A DNA stretch of 64,000 nt from Plantibacter auratus (GTDB lineage Bacteria > Actinomycetota > Actinomycetes > Actinomycetales > Microbacteriaceae), in the NCBI RefSeq assembly GCF_050587365.1, contig NZ_JBOBFV010000001.1:682001-746000 (forward strand), read 5' to 3'. The notes below the pieces were generated by a model, which was not told the DNA's origin, did no database searches, and saw only the letters and a list, made by a program, of their open reading frames with translations. This document shows positions 20,767 through 28,846 of the stretch, piece by piece. The translations under genes were made by a program, and so were the position numbers. Every line of letters starts with the position of its first letter. Positions within the stretch are counted from its first letter, which is position 1.

Positions 20767-21747
20767 TCAGTAGAGCAGGCCGGTCAACCGGGCCCTGGCC
20801 TTCATGACGCGCGGATCGGTGACGCCGGCGACCTGGAACAGCTCGAGCAGGCGCGTCCGGACAGTGTCCTTGCCCGACTGGTCGAGGTCGGGGAACAGCG
20901 TCAGCAGACGGTCGAAGGCGTCCTCGAGGTGTCCTCCGGAGAGGTCGAGGTCGGCGACGGTCAGCTGGGCGTCGAGATCGTCGGGAGCGGCGGCCGCTCG
21001 TCCGCGGATCTCATCGAGGGTCTTCCCCGTGAGGCGGTGCAGCAGACGGACCTGGGCGAGGCCGGCCACAGCCATGTCGTCCTTCGGGTTCTGCGCGATG
21101 GCCTTCTCATACGCGGCGATGGCCGTCGGGTAGTCGGCGCGCTCGATGGCCTCGTACGCCTCGGCGTGGAGGGGCGGCAGCGGTTCTTCCACGGGCTCGG
21201 CAGGGGCTGCAGCGTCGCCATCGGCGACGACGGCCCGACCGGAGACCCCGTTCTGCTCGGCCAGCTGCAGCAACTGCTCGATCACGTCGCGCACCTGCGA
21301 CTCCGGGATCGCGCCGTTGAACATCGGCACCGGGCGTCCGCCCACGACGGCGACGACCATCGGGATCGACTGCGCTTGGAAGGCTTGGGAGAGCTGCGGG
21401 TTCGCGTCGACGTCCACCTTGGCGAGGACGAAGCGGCCGGCGTATTCCGCGGCGAGGCGCTCGAGTACCGGCGAGAGCTGCTTGCACGGCCCGCACCATT
21501 CGGCCCAGAGGTCGATGACGACGGGGACCACGGAGGACAGCTCGACGACCTGTCCGAACCCGTCGTCCGTCGCGTCGAAGACGAGGGACGGGACCTGGAC
21601 GGTCTGGTCGGTCGTCGCGCCGGGCGCTTCTGCAGGCGCGCCTGGCTGGGTCGGCGCACCGGCGGGCGGCGCCTGGTGGCGACGCGCGAGGCCGGAGAGG
21701 TCGACGGCGCCGCGCAGGTGTGCCGCGCTCGGCTCCGCGGCACTCAC
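20767..21747 (-). CDS. Thioredoxin-domain protein with TPR-like C-terminus (CnoX/YbbN-like)
   Basis: This 326-residue protein has a Pro/Ala-rich N-tail (to about residue 50), a thioredoxin domain with the redox motif WCGPC at 84-88, then an Ala/Glu linker and a helical C-half with TPR-type repeats (AYEAIERADYPTAIAAYEKAI). This architecture is that of YbbN/CnoX, a holdase-type chaperone that can also exchange disulfides. Unlike E. coli CnoX, whose site is SxxC, both cysteines are present, so redox activity is likely. The GTG start overlaps the upstream gene stop by 4 bp (GTGA). It probably acts in the cytoplasm, as no signal peptide is seen. Confidence 0.9.
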   Translation of the reverse strand: MSAAEPSAAHLRGAVDLSGLARRHQAPPAGAPTQPGAPAEAPGATTDQTVQVPSLVFDATDDGFGQVVELSSVVPVVIDLWAEWCGPCKQLSPVLERLAAEYAGRFVLAKVDVDANPQLSQAFQAQSIPMVVAVVGGRPVPMFNGAIPESQVRDVIEQLLQLAEQNGVSGRAVVADGDAAAPAEPVEEPLPPLHAEAYEAIERADYPTAIAAYEKAIAQNPKDDMAVAGLAQVRLLHRLTGKTLDEIRGRAAAAPDDLDAQLTVADLDLSGGHLEDAFDRLLTLFPDLDQSGKDTVRTRLLELFQVAGVTDPRVMKARARLTGLLY

Positions 21748-23606
21748 GGGAGCTCCGATGCGGCGATGAGGGTCTGGGTGAATCCGAGCAAGGTGATCTT
21801 CTCTCCGGAGTTGACGGCTGGCACGTAGAACAGGAGCTGGTCGCCGTAGGTGGCCTGTGTCCCCTTCGCGCTCTCGGTGATCCCGGAGAGCGCGGCGACC
21901 GCACCCGAAGGTTTCACGGTAGCACCGGCTGTGACGACGGAGACCACCTCGCCCTCCTGCACGTTGACGGCGACGATCGCGCCGGAGTCGTTGGTCGCCA
22001 GCGCGACGTTCGGGCCGGTACCGGCGGCCGCCGAGAACGCGATGCTCGCCGTCGTCGGCAGGTTCGCGGCCTTCGTCGCGCGGTCCGCGGCGACCTGCGT
22101 GCGGAAGACGTCGCCATCGGCGTTGAACAGGCCGGCGAAGGTGCTCGCATCGCCGTTCGTGATGATGTCGGCGTAGGCCGCGGCGATCTCCTCCGGCGGC
22201 ATGACGAGCAGCTTCGAGTCCGGCGGGACGCTCGCGGCACCGATGGTCGCGGGCGCGACGTTCTCGAGTCGGGCGCCCTCGAGGAGCTTCTCCGCGTAGA
22301 CGACCTGGTAGTTCGACCGCGGGTCCTGCTGGGTCATCACGAGGACCGTCGGCGACACCGTCTCGTCGGCCTTGTCCTGGATCGCGGTCATGACCGTCCG
22401 TGGCCAGGCGTCCGTCGCCTGAGGCAGGGTGAGCGTGACGGGCGAGGCGGGGATGGGGGTCGCTCCGGCGGCGTCGGCCACCTTCGAGCGGAGGGCGTAG
22501 TTCGCGGTGCGCTCCTCGAGCGCCGGCCCGGAGAACCGGACGGCCGCAGCGGTGCCGTCGAGCGCAGCATCGGCCTCGGACGCCGCCGTGGAGATCCGCG
22601 ACACGATCCGTTCGACCTGTGGCACGGTGACGACGGGCGCCGCGAAGTCCTGGTCCTGGCTGTCGGCCGGCAGGTCCGTCGCGGTGACGGTGGGCGTCGG
22701 TGACGGCGCTCCGATGGTCGGCCAGTAGTCCTGGGAGCAGCCGCTCAGACCGAGCGTGCCGATGAGGACGAGCGGGACGCCCACGACGAGGGAACGGCGG
22801 AGCGGGGAGCGCTTCGTCTTGCCGGCCCCGAGTTCACGGGGGCGGCGCGGCTTCGGTTGTCTCGACATCTTCGTGATGCCCTTCTGTCCTTGTCCCGGAC
22901 CCTTGCGACGCGGGCCTCGCGAGCGACGCATGCGCTGGATCCCCGAGAGGTAGAGCACGATGCCGGCGAGGAGCACGAGGATGCCACCGGCGATCAGCGG
23001 GCCGGCCCACGGAGTGGCGTTGTCGAGTGGCCAGGAGAGGCGGAGGGAATCCGGAGCGGCGGCCGTACCGTCGGTTGCGATGAGCACGTCGATGTCCTTC
23101 GGCAGGTTCATCGTCGCGATGACTGCGCCCGCCTCGTCGTACTCGCCGAGCCAGAGGTCGGATCCCCGCGGGTTCGGACCCTGCTCGGAGGTGGTGGTGT
23201 CGTCGGTGGCCTCGGGGGCCGGCGTCGCCGACGGCTCCGGGCTCGGGGTCGCCCCGTCGTCGGTCGCGTCCGCCTCGGCGGTGACGGTGGTGGTCGTCAG
23301 GGCGGTGCCGGCACTGTTGACGCCGACGCGGCTGTAGGGCTCGTCGCCGAGCCAGGCCGTGATGTCGTCGGAGCGCCCGTAGCTCATGAACACCTGGGTG
23401 TCGCCGCCCGCGCCCGCCACGATGGACTGCGCTCCCGGCTGCGACTGCAGCACGCTCCCGGGGATGACGATGAACCGATCACCGCTGTCGACCGTCGTGG
23501 ACAGGCTGAAGGTGCCGGGCGAGAGGAACACGGTCCGTTGCGCGATTCCCGTCACGATCATGACGGCTGCCACGACGAACGCGGCGATGGCGAGAACGAA
23601 ACGCAC
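21744..23606 (-). CDS. Conserved membrane protein with internal lipoprotein-type signal (DUF8094-like)
   Basis: I do not know the function of this 620-residue protein. It has an N-terminal membrane segment (residues 2-20), a Thr/Pro/Glu-rich extracytoplasmic stretch to about 175, a second membrane helix near 200-222, a basic cytoplasmic loop, then a third hydrophobic segment ending in LGLSGC at Cys290, which looks like a lipobox. The C-terminal 330 residues form a secreted-looking alpha/beta domain, which I assign tentatively to the actinobacterial DUF8094 group from memory. The start is GTG 23606 with GAGGAG 8 nt upstream. An in-frame ATG at 22868 would give a stand-alone 374-residue lipoprotein. 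Its stop overlaps the thioredoxin-TPR gene by 4 bp. Confidence 0.8.
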   Translation of the reverse strand: MRFVLAIAAFVVAAVMIVTGIAQRTVFLSPGTFSLSTTVDSGDRFIVIPGSVLQSQPGAQSIVAGAGGDTQVFMSYGRSDDITAWLGDEPYSRVGVNSAGTALTTTTVTAEADATDDGATPSPEPSATPAPEATDDTTTSEQGPNPRGSDLWLGEYDEAGAVIATMNLPKDIDVLIATDGTAAAPDSLRLSWPLDNATPWAGPLIAGGILVLLAGIVLYLSGIQRMRRSRGPRRKGPGQGQKGITKMSRQPKPRRPRELGAGKTKRSPLRRSLVVGVPLVLIGTLGLSGCSQDYWPTIGAPSPTPTVTATDLPADSQDQDFAAPVVTVPQVERIVSRISTAASEADAALDGTAAAVRFSGPALEERTANYALRSKVADAAGATPIPASPVTLTLPQATDAWPRTVMTAIQDKADETVSPTVLVMTQQDPRSNYQVVYAEKLLEGARLENVAPATIGAASVPPDSKLLVMPPEEIAAAYADIITNGDASTFAGLFNADGDVFRTQVAADRATKAANLPTTASIAFSAAAGTGPNVALATNDSGAIVAVNVQEGEVVSVVTAGATVKPSGAVAALSGITESAKGTQATYGDQLLFYVPAVNSGEKITLLGFTQTLIAASELP

Positions 23607-23697
23607 GGATTACTCTCCTCTGGCGTCGGAGCGACGCGGGTGATCCTGCGTCCGACGGGATCCGGCGGGTCGGGCCGGCAGGAGACGCAGGTGGTTC

Positions 23698-23703
23698 AGG
23701 CTA
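23698..23703 (-). promoter_or_regulatory. Candidate -10 box (TAGCCT) upstream of the 620-residue membrane protein
   Basis: TAGCCT on the minus strand lies between the alpha/beta hydrolase stop and the GTG at 23606 and would give a leader of about 85 nt. No clear -35 box is seen. Confidence 0.3.
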
Positions 23704-23724
23704 TCGGAAATGACTGGGAGGCGG

Positions 23725-24468
23725 CTAGACGGCCGCTGAGAGGCCGGGGGCCGGCCAGTGGGTCGGGAGCGGCAGCGCCTCGGGACGCACTGCAGCGACG
23801 ATCTCGGTGAGCACGCGTCGGGTCTGGCTCTCCCCCACCCACAGGTGCTTGGCACCGTCCACCGGGACGAGGGTGGCCCCGGAGAGGACGCCGAACCGTT
23901 CCGCCGCTTCCGCTGGTCGGAGATAGTCGTCGAACTCGGGTACGAGGACGACCATCGGCCGGTCGTCGCCGGCCCAGGCCCGGAGCTCCTCCTCCGTCGT
24001 GCGGTGCAGCGGCGGAGAGAGGAGGATCACGCCGTCGACGGCCGGGTCGCGCCCGTATTTCAAGGCCAGCTCGGTCCCGAACGACCATCCGACGATCCAC
24101 GGATGCGGAAGCCCGCGCTCGGCTACGAACGCCAGCGCGGCCTCGACATCGGCCCGCTCGCCGACGCCGCCGTCGAACGCGCCGTCGCTCGTCCCTCGAG
24201 GAGACGAGGTGCCGCGGGTGTTGAAGCGGAGCACGGCGATCCCCGCGAGCGCAGGCAAGCGCGCCGCGGCCTTCCGGAGCACATGGGAGTCCATGAACCC
24301 GCCGGCGGTCGGCAGCGGGTGGAGCGTCACCAGGGTCGCGACGATCTCGCCGTCGGCCGGCACCGCGAGCTCGCCGACCAGGGTCAGGCCGTCGGCCGTG
24401 TGCAGCTCGATCTCCTCGCGGACGGCGGGGAGCTCGGCGCCACCACGGATCTCGATGGTGTCGGTCAT
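23725..24468 (-). CDS. Alpha/beta hydrolase
   Basis: This 247-residue alpha/beta hydrolase resembles the small KANL3/dienelactone-like group in actinomycetes. The nucleophile elbow is GWSFG with Ser129, the acid is likely Asp180 or Asp181 in VPEFDDYLRP, and the histidine is His208 in DGAKHLW. The HPLPTAGGFMDS segment gives the oxyanion region. The substrate is unknown. The ATG at 24468 has a GGAGG upstream. No signal peptide is seen, so it is cytoplasmic. It lies between the zinc-ribbon gene (52 bp) and the membrane protein gene (118 bp), on the same strand. Confidence 0.87.
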   Translation of the reverse strand: MTDTIEIRGGAELPAVREEIELHTADGLTLVGELAVPADGEIVATLVTLHPLPTAGGFMDSHVLRKAAARLPALAGIAVLRFNTRGTSSPRGTSDGAFDGGVGERADVEAALAFVAERGLPHPWIVGWSFGTELALKYGRDPAVDGVILLSPPLHRTTEEELRAWAGDDRPMVVLVPEFDDYLRPAEAAERFGVLSGATLVPVDGAKHLWVGESQTRRVLTEIVAAVRPEALPLPTHWPAPGLSAAV

Positions 24469-24520
24469 GAGTCAGTCCTCCGGGGCAATGTGGTCGGGTC
24501 GTTTCGCGGCGTGCGTGCGT

Positions 24521-24811
24521 TCACCGGATCCGCCAGCAGTGCGAGTGCCAGTGCCGCCGGGCAGCGATGTCGGCCTGGTCGCCCAGGACCCCGTCAGCGC
24601 GCCACGTCACCACATGGGCGGTGCCGGGCGGGATGGACTGTCCGCATCCAGGACACACATAGGTCTTCTGCGCACTGGAACCGCTGACGGGCTGGACGAA
24701 CCAGGATCCGTCTCGATGGTCCTCGGTGCGTTTCCACCCCGCCATCAGCCGTTCGAGACCGTTACCCTCGTCGTCGCCGGGCCGCGGCCGGTGGCGGTGG
24801 TGTCGGGGCAT
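24521..24811 (-). CDS. Small zinc-ribbon protein, conserved in actinomycetes
   Basis: This 96-residue cytoplasmic protein has a basic N-tail (RHHRHRPRPG) and a probable zinc site made of CPGCGQ near residues 53-58 and HWHSHCW near the C-terminus. Relatives with the same CPGC ... HWH-C-W pattern are widespread in actinomycetes and are often labelled ATP/GTP-binding protein without experimental support; I see no Walker motif. The function is unknown. The ATG at 24811 has a TAGACT box 6 nt upstream, so the transcript is probably leaderless. Confidence 0.8.
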   Translation of the reverse strand: MPRHHRHRPRPGDDEGNGLERLMAGWKRTEDHRDGSWFVQPVSGSSAQKTYVCPGCGQSIPPGTAHVVTWRADGVLGDQADIAARRHWHSHCWRIR

Positions 24812-24817
24812 GGGTCA

Positions 24818-24823
24818 AGTCTA
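24818..24823 (-). promoter_or_regulatory. Candidate leaderless -10 box (TAGACT) of the zinc-ribbon gene
   Basis: TAGACT ends 6 nt before the ATG at 24811 on the minus strand, just downstream of the SLT-like gene stop at 24862. Confidence 0.6.
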
Positions 24824-24861
24824 GGCTCAGCCTCCACGACCGTGTCGGGAGGCGGTTCCGG

Positions 24862-25551
24862 TCAGTACCAGCCGTTGGACTCCGAGTGGGCCCACGCGCC
24901 GCACGGCGTGCTGTACCGACTCGTGATGTATCCGAGACCCCAGGTGATCTGCGTCGCGGGGTTGGTCGCCCAGTCGGCTCCGGCCGAGGCCATCTTGGAG
25001 CCGGGAAGCGCCTGCGGGATGCCCGTGGCGCCGGAGCTGGCGTTGTAGGCGTACACGTTCCAACCCGACTCGCGGTTCCACAGGGAGACGAGACAGCTGT
25101 ACTCGCCCTCGCCCCAGCCGTTGGCCATGACCATGTCGTAGGCGATGGCCTGAGCCGTACCCGGGTCGGGCGTGCCTGCCGCGGGAGCGCTGCCCGTAGA
25201 CGAGGAACCGCCGCCGGTCGCGGCGGGCGTCGCCACGGGAGGCGGCGGGGGCGGAGCGACGACCTCGTAGCTGTCGCGGGCGAAGGTGTACTGGTAGTTC
25301 GAGCTTGCGACGACCGACTGCGCGGCGTTGCCACCGAACTGCGCCTGCTTCTCCGCATAGGAGGACGCCACGACGCTTGAGGTCGGGTCGACCATCGTCA
25401 CGGCGACGAAGCCGAACGCAGCCGTCGCCGCGAAGATCCCGAGGACCTTCTTGCCGCGAGAGCGCGGCCGACGGTAGGGCTGAACCGCCTTACCGGTGTT
25501 CGGCTGGGCTGATGGTTTCCACGGGGTCACGTCAGTTGAGTCTTGAGGCAC
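24862..25551 (-). CDS. Secreted or membrane-anchored SLT-like (lytic transglycosylase-type) protein
   Basis: This 229-residue protein probably cleaves or binds peptidoglycan. A basic cytoplasmic tail (residues 1-35) is followed by one membrane segment at 35-53, a Pro-rich and Gly/Ser-rich linker (99-130) and a C-terminal lysozyme-like fold. The latter carries LWNRESGWN with candidate catalytic Glu161, then ASSGATGIPQA and WGLGYITSRYSTPCGAW, as in actinobacterial transglycosylase-like domains. Cys153 and Cys217 could form a disulfide. The GTG at 25551 is the start used here, though no clear SD is seen. Enzyme activity is inferred from the fold only. Confidence 0.85.
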   Translation of the reverse strand: MPQDSTDVTPWKPSAQPNTGKAVQPYRRPRSRGKKVLGIFAATAAFGFVAVTMVDPTSSVVASSYAEKQAQFGGNAAQSVVASSNYQYTFARDSYEVVAPPPPPPVATPAATGGGSSSTGSAPAAGTPDPGTAQAIAYDMVMANGWGEGEYSCLVSLWNRESGWNVYAYNASSGATGIPQALPGSKMASAGADWATNPATQITWGLGYITSRYSTPCGAWAHSESNGWY

Positions 25552-25605
25552 GATGCATCGATGGTAGCCGAGAATGCCTGATCAGGCCACCTGGTCGGCC
25601 GACGC

Positions 25606-26163
25606 TCAGCGAACCGCCAGCATGACGTCCACGACGCTGTCGAGCAGTGCGTCGACCTGGGACTCGCGGTAACCGGCCCATTCGTTGCGGAACACGGCCG
25701 TGCGGACGCGGTCGACGTTGAGCGGTGTGCCGTCGTGGAAGTAGGCGACGAGGCGATCCGCGAGGGCGTCCACGTCCTTCCGGCTGTAGCCGCGGGCGAG
25801 CAGGCTCACCCGCTGGAACCGCTGGCCCTCCGGCCTCGTCAGCCGGTTGAGGATGACCTGCGCGGTGCCGCGGGCGTCGCGCAGCCACTCCTTGGCGCCG
25901 CGCTCCTCGACCGACCGCTCCCGCTCGCGGAGCGAGAAGGCGTCCTCGAGTCGCTCGAGCGCCGCGTCGACGTGCTCGGTGCTGTAGCCACCCCGGACGA
26001 GCCGGAACGCCACGTGCCGGATGTCCTCCGCGCTCAGGACCGCATCGGCGTCGGCGTCGGTGTCCTGTGCGTAGGCGGCGCGAGCGCGGTCGAGGAACTC
26101 GTCGACCTCGGCCGGATCGTAGCCACGCTTCGAACGTTTTGCGGTGGGGAAGATCGTGCTCAC
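25606..26163 (-). CDS. DivIVA-domain repeat protein
   Basis: This 185-residue protein contains four degenerate copies of the DivIVA N-terminal motif, GY-x4-VD-x2-L, at residues 14-25, 59-70, 125-136 and 164-175. Such repeat proteins form an actinobacterial family; DivIVA domains bind curved membrane and recruit cell-wall machinery. The classical long coiled coil of DivIVA/Wag31 is missing, so this is not the main polarity factor. I chose GTG 26163 over ATG 26181 because GGGGAG lies about 8 nt before the GTG and STIFPTAKRSKRGY fits a DivIVA start. It follows cdsA by 55 bp and is probably in the same transcript. Confidence 0.85.
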   Translation of the reverse strand: MSTIFPTAKRSKRGYDPAEVDEFLDRARAAYAQDTDADADAVLSAEDIRHVAFRLVRGGYSTEHVDAALERLEDAFSLRERERSVEERGAKEWLRDARGTAQVILNRLTRPEGQRFQRVSLLARGYSRKDVDALADRLVAYFHDGTPLNVDRVRTAVFRNEWAGYRESQVDALLDSVVDVMLAVR

Positions 26164-26218
26164 CGGACCATTCTCCCCCATGAGGGGCTGATCGGGCGAA
26201 ATCGGACCGAGCCGGGAC

Positions 26219-27265
26219 TCAGCCCGCGAGTCCGCCGAACAGGAGGTAGACCACGTAGGCGACGACCGCCGACGGCAGGATCGAGTCCAGGCGGTCGAGG
26301 AATCCCCCGTGCCCGGGAAGCCACGAGCTCATGTCCTTCACGCCGATGTCGCGCTTGATGAGCGACTCCGCGAGGTCGCCGACCGTGGCACTGCCGAGGA
26401 GCAGCAGACCGAGCAGGACACCGACCCACCACGGGACACCGAGCATGAGGATGGCGAGCAGCACGCCGGCCACGACCGAGACGACCCCCGCTCCGGCGAA
26501 GCCCTCCCAGGTCTTGTTCGGGCTGATCACCGGCGCCATCTTGTGCTTGCCGAACGACAGGCCGCTCACATAAGCACCGACGTCGACGCAGATGACGAGG
26601 ATCAGGAACGCCAGCGTCCACCATTCGCCCTCGGGCTGGGCGACGAGGAACACGGCGAAGGAGGCGAGGAAGGGGACGTAGACCTGGATGAACGTCCCGG
26701 ACGCGAGGTCGCGGACGAGCGTGGGAAGGTCGGTCCGCTTCGAAGCGATGGCCTGCTCGGCCACGCGCCAGACGATGACGAGCAGGATGCCGAGCAGGAC
26801 GACGGACCAACGCCAGACGTCGTGGAGGAAGAACGCCGCCGGCTGCATCGCGACGGCCGAGATGACGGTCGGGATCGCCGGCACCCGGCGCCCGGTCTGC
26901 TCGAGGGCCTTCCGCAGCTCCAGCGTGGCGAAGGCCACCACGGCCGAGGCCAGGACGACGAAGATCACCTTGAAGATGATCAGGCTCACGAGCATGATGC
27001 CGCCTGCGGCCACCCCGATGAGGATGGCGTTCACGAGGTTGCGGCCGACCCGCGCCTCGATGCGTTCGTTCGTCGCGTCGAACTGCGCCTTCGTCGCCTG
27101 GACCTGCCGTTCGATGTCGGCACGTTTGGCGTCGACCTGCCGCTCGAACTTCGCGCGGCGGTCCTTCAGCTGGGACCGCAATTCCTGCGAACCCGACTTG
27201 CCGGACCGGCCGGGTTCGGGTTGCGACGGATCGCTCGATCGCCCGGGAGCGACATCGTCTTCCAC
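26219..27265 (-). CDS. cdsA: Phosphatidate cytidylyltransferase CdsA
   Basis: CdsA makes CDP-diacylglycerol from phosphatidate and CTP, the branch point of phospholipid synthesis, in the membrane. It has 348 residues. An unusual hydrophilic N-terminal extension with a heptad-like charged helix (about residues 27-72) precedes about eight membrane helices. The family signature is intact: SPNKTWEG and GDLAESLIKRDIGVKDMSSW..GHGG..DRLDS near the end. The start is GTG 27265 with GGAGG 5 nt upstream. It follows frr by 71 bp in the pyrH-frr-cdsA order common in bacteria. The coiled N-tail may be an oligomerisation or partner-binding element. Confidence 0.95.
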   Translation of the reverse strand: MEDDVAPGRSSDPSQPEPGRSGKSGSQELRSQLKDRRAKFERQVDAKRADIERQVQATKAQFDATNERIEARVGRNLVNAILIGVAAGGIMLVSLIIFKVIFVVLASAVVAFATLELRKALEQTGRRVPAIPTVISAVAMQPAAFFLHDVWRWSVVLLGILLVIVWRVAEQAIASKRTDLPTLVRDLASGTFIQVYVPFLASFAVFLVAQPEGEWWTLAFLILVICVDVGAYVSGLSFGKHKMAPVISPNKTWEGFAGAGVVSVVAGVLLAILMLGVPWWVGVLLGLLLLGSATVGDLAESLIKRDIGVKDMSSWLPGHGGFLDRLDSILPSAVVAYVVYLLFGGLAG

Positions 27266-27336
27266 AGGTACCTCCAGCGGGCGTGCCGTCGGTCGAGGGA
27301 CCGGTCGGCGAACGGAATCAGCGGTGGGACAGCGGC

Positions 27337-27891
27337 TCAGATGGAGAGCAGCTCGGTCTCCTTGGCCTTCAGCGCGGCGTCGACGGCGTCGATGTGCGAC
27401 TTCGTGACGGCCTCGAGCTCCTTCTCGCCGCGTGCGACGTCGTCGTCGCCGACCTCGCTCTTGAGCGCCTCGAGGTCGTCCTTGCCCTTGCGACGGATGT
27501 TGCGGATGGACACCTTCGCGTCTTCACCCTTGCCGCGGACGATCTTGACGTATTCCTTGCGACGCTCAGCGGTCAGTTCGGGCATGGTGACCCGGATGAC
27601 GGTGCCGTCGTTCGTCGGGTTGGCGCCGAGGTTCGGGATGTCGCGGATCGCCTGTTCGATGTCGCGCAGTGCGGACTTGTCGTAGGGCGTCACGACGATC
27701 GTGCGAGCTTCCTGGTTCTGCAGGGAGGCGAGCTGCGCCAGCGGCGTCGGCGTGCCGTAGTAGCTCACCAGGACCTTCTGGAACAGCTGGGGGTTGGCGC
27801 GACCCGTACGCACCGTGGCGAAGTCATCCTTCGCGGCCTCGACGGCCTTCGACATCCGGGTACCAACATCCGACAGGACATCCGCGATCAC
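27337..27891 (-). CDS. frr: Ribosome recycling factor
   Basis: RRF splits post-termination ribosomes together with EF-G. It has 184 residues, beginning MIADVLSDV, with domain I helices (RTGRANPQLF, RRKEYVKI, RNIRRKGKDDL) and the domain II insert (YYGTPTPLAQLASLQ). I chose the GTG at 27891 rather than the GTG two codons earlier because AAAGGAG lies 5 nt before it and the earlier codon overlaps that SD. A TAGACT box at 27922-27927 gives a short leader. It lies between pyrH and cdsA. Confidence 0.97.
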   Translation of the reverse strand: MIADVLSDVGTRMSKAVEAAKDDFATVRTGRANPQLFQKVLVSYYGTPTPLAQLASLQNQEARTIVVTPYDKSALRDIEQAIRDIPNLGANPTNDGTVIRVTMPELTAERRKEYVKIVRGKGEDAKVSIRNIRRKGKDDLEALKSEVGDDDVARGEKELEAVTKSHIDAVDAALKAKETELLSI

Positions 27892-27921
27892 GAGCACTCC
27901 TTTGATTGCATTACTGGGTTC

Positions 27922-27927
27922 AGTCTA
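27922..27927 (-). promoter_or_regulatory. Candidate -10 box (TAGACT) of frr-cdsA
   Basis: TAGACT on the minus strand in the 72-bp gap after pyrH predicts a leader of about 24 nt that contains the frr SD. Confidence 0.5.
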
Positions 27928-27963
27928 GTCGGGCGGCTGGCCTCGGCCTCGCCGCCCTGCCGC

Positions 27964-28677
27964 TTACGCGGAGGTGACGAGAGTGCCGATCGCGGCACCG
28001 CGGATGGCCGCCGTGACGTTGCCGGCCGGCTCCATGCCGAAGACGCGCATCGGCATGCCGTTGTCCATGCAGAGGCTGAAGGCCGTCGAGTCGACGACCT
28101 TGAGGCCGCGCTGGAGCGCCTCCTGATAGGAGATGGTGTCGATCTTCGTCGCCGTCGGGTCGACGCGGGGGTCGGCGGTGTAGACGCCGTCGACGCCGTT
28201 CTTGGCGACGAGGACCTCGACGGCTCCGATCTCGAGCGCGCGCTGTGCCGAGACGGTGTCGGTCGAGAAGTACGGGAGTCCGGCGCCCGCTCCGAAGATG
28301 ACGACGCGACCCTTCTCGAGGTGTCGCTCGGCACGGAGCGGGATGTACGGCTCGGCGACCTGCGTCATGGCGATGGCCGACTGCACGCGCGTGGCGGCGC
28401 CGGCCTGTTCCAGGAAGTCCTGGAGCGCCAGGGCGTTCATGACCGTTCCGAGCATGCCCATGTAGTCGGCTCGGCCGCGGTCCATGCCGCGCTGGCTGAG
28501 CTCGGCTCCGCGGAAGAAGTTGCCGCCTCCGACGACCACTGCGACCTCGACCTCGGCGGTCGCTTCAGCGATCTCGCGGGCGATCGACCCGACCACGTCG
28601 GGGTTGACGCCCAACTGGCCGCCTCCGAACGCCTCACCTGACAGCTTGAGCAGTACCCTGCGCTTCTTCTCCGGCAT
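27964..28677 (-). CDS. pyrH: UMP kinase
   Basis: PyrH phosphorylates UMP to UDP in pyrimidine nucleotide synthesis. It is an amino-acid-kinase-fold enzyme of 237 residues. VLLKLSGEAFGG holds the ATP-phosphate lysine, VVGGGNFFRG the UMP-binding glycine loop, and STDTVSAQRALEIGA and KNGVDGVYTADP are typical late motifs. The start is ATG 28677 with an AAGGA about 10 nt upstream. It lies 169 bp downstream of tsf, after two hairpins, so it probably has its own promoter, although no clear -10 could be chosen. It leads the pyrH-frr-cdsA order. Confidence 0.97.
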   Translation of the reverse strand: MPEKKRRVLLKLSGEAFGGGQLGVNPDVVGSIAREIAEATAEVEVAVVVGGGNFFRGAELSQRGMDRGRADYMGMLGTVMNALALQDFLEQAGAATRVQSAIAMTQVAEPYIPLRAERHLEKGRVVIFGAGAGLPYFSTDTVSAQRALEIGAVEVLVAKNGVDGVYTADPRVDPTATKIDTISYQEALQRGLKVVDSTAFSLCMDNGMPMRVFGMEPAGNVTAAIRGAAIGTLVTSA

Positions 28678-28776
28678 CCGCCTGTCCTTCCTCGTCCCTC
28701 ACACAACTTAGCGTCAGGAGCCGCCCGCTGTCCGCGACAGTGGTCGACTCGCTGACCGGATCGTCACCGATCCCAC

Positions 28777-28798
28777 GTGCGCGGGTATGCCCGCGCAC
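28777..28798 (-). terminator. Second hairpin downstream of tsf
   Basis: A perfect 9-bp G/C stem (28777-28785 with 28790-28798) has a TATG loop and directly follows the main tsf terminator. It may be a backup terminator. Confidence 0.45.
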
Positions 28799-28803
28799 GC
28801 AAA

Positions 28804-28836
28804 GGGGTCCGGATCGCCACTGGCGATCCGGACCCC
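28804..28836 (-). terminator. Terminator of rpsB-tsf
   Basis: A perfect 15-bp stem (28804-28818 with 28822-28836) has a 3-nt loop, starts 10 bp after the tsf stop, and is followed on the minus strand by a short TTT run. Confidence 0.85.
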
Positions 28837-28846
28837 GTCACAACTG

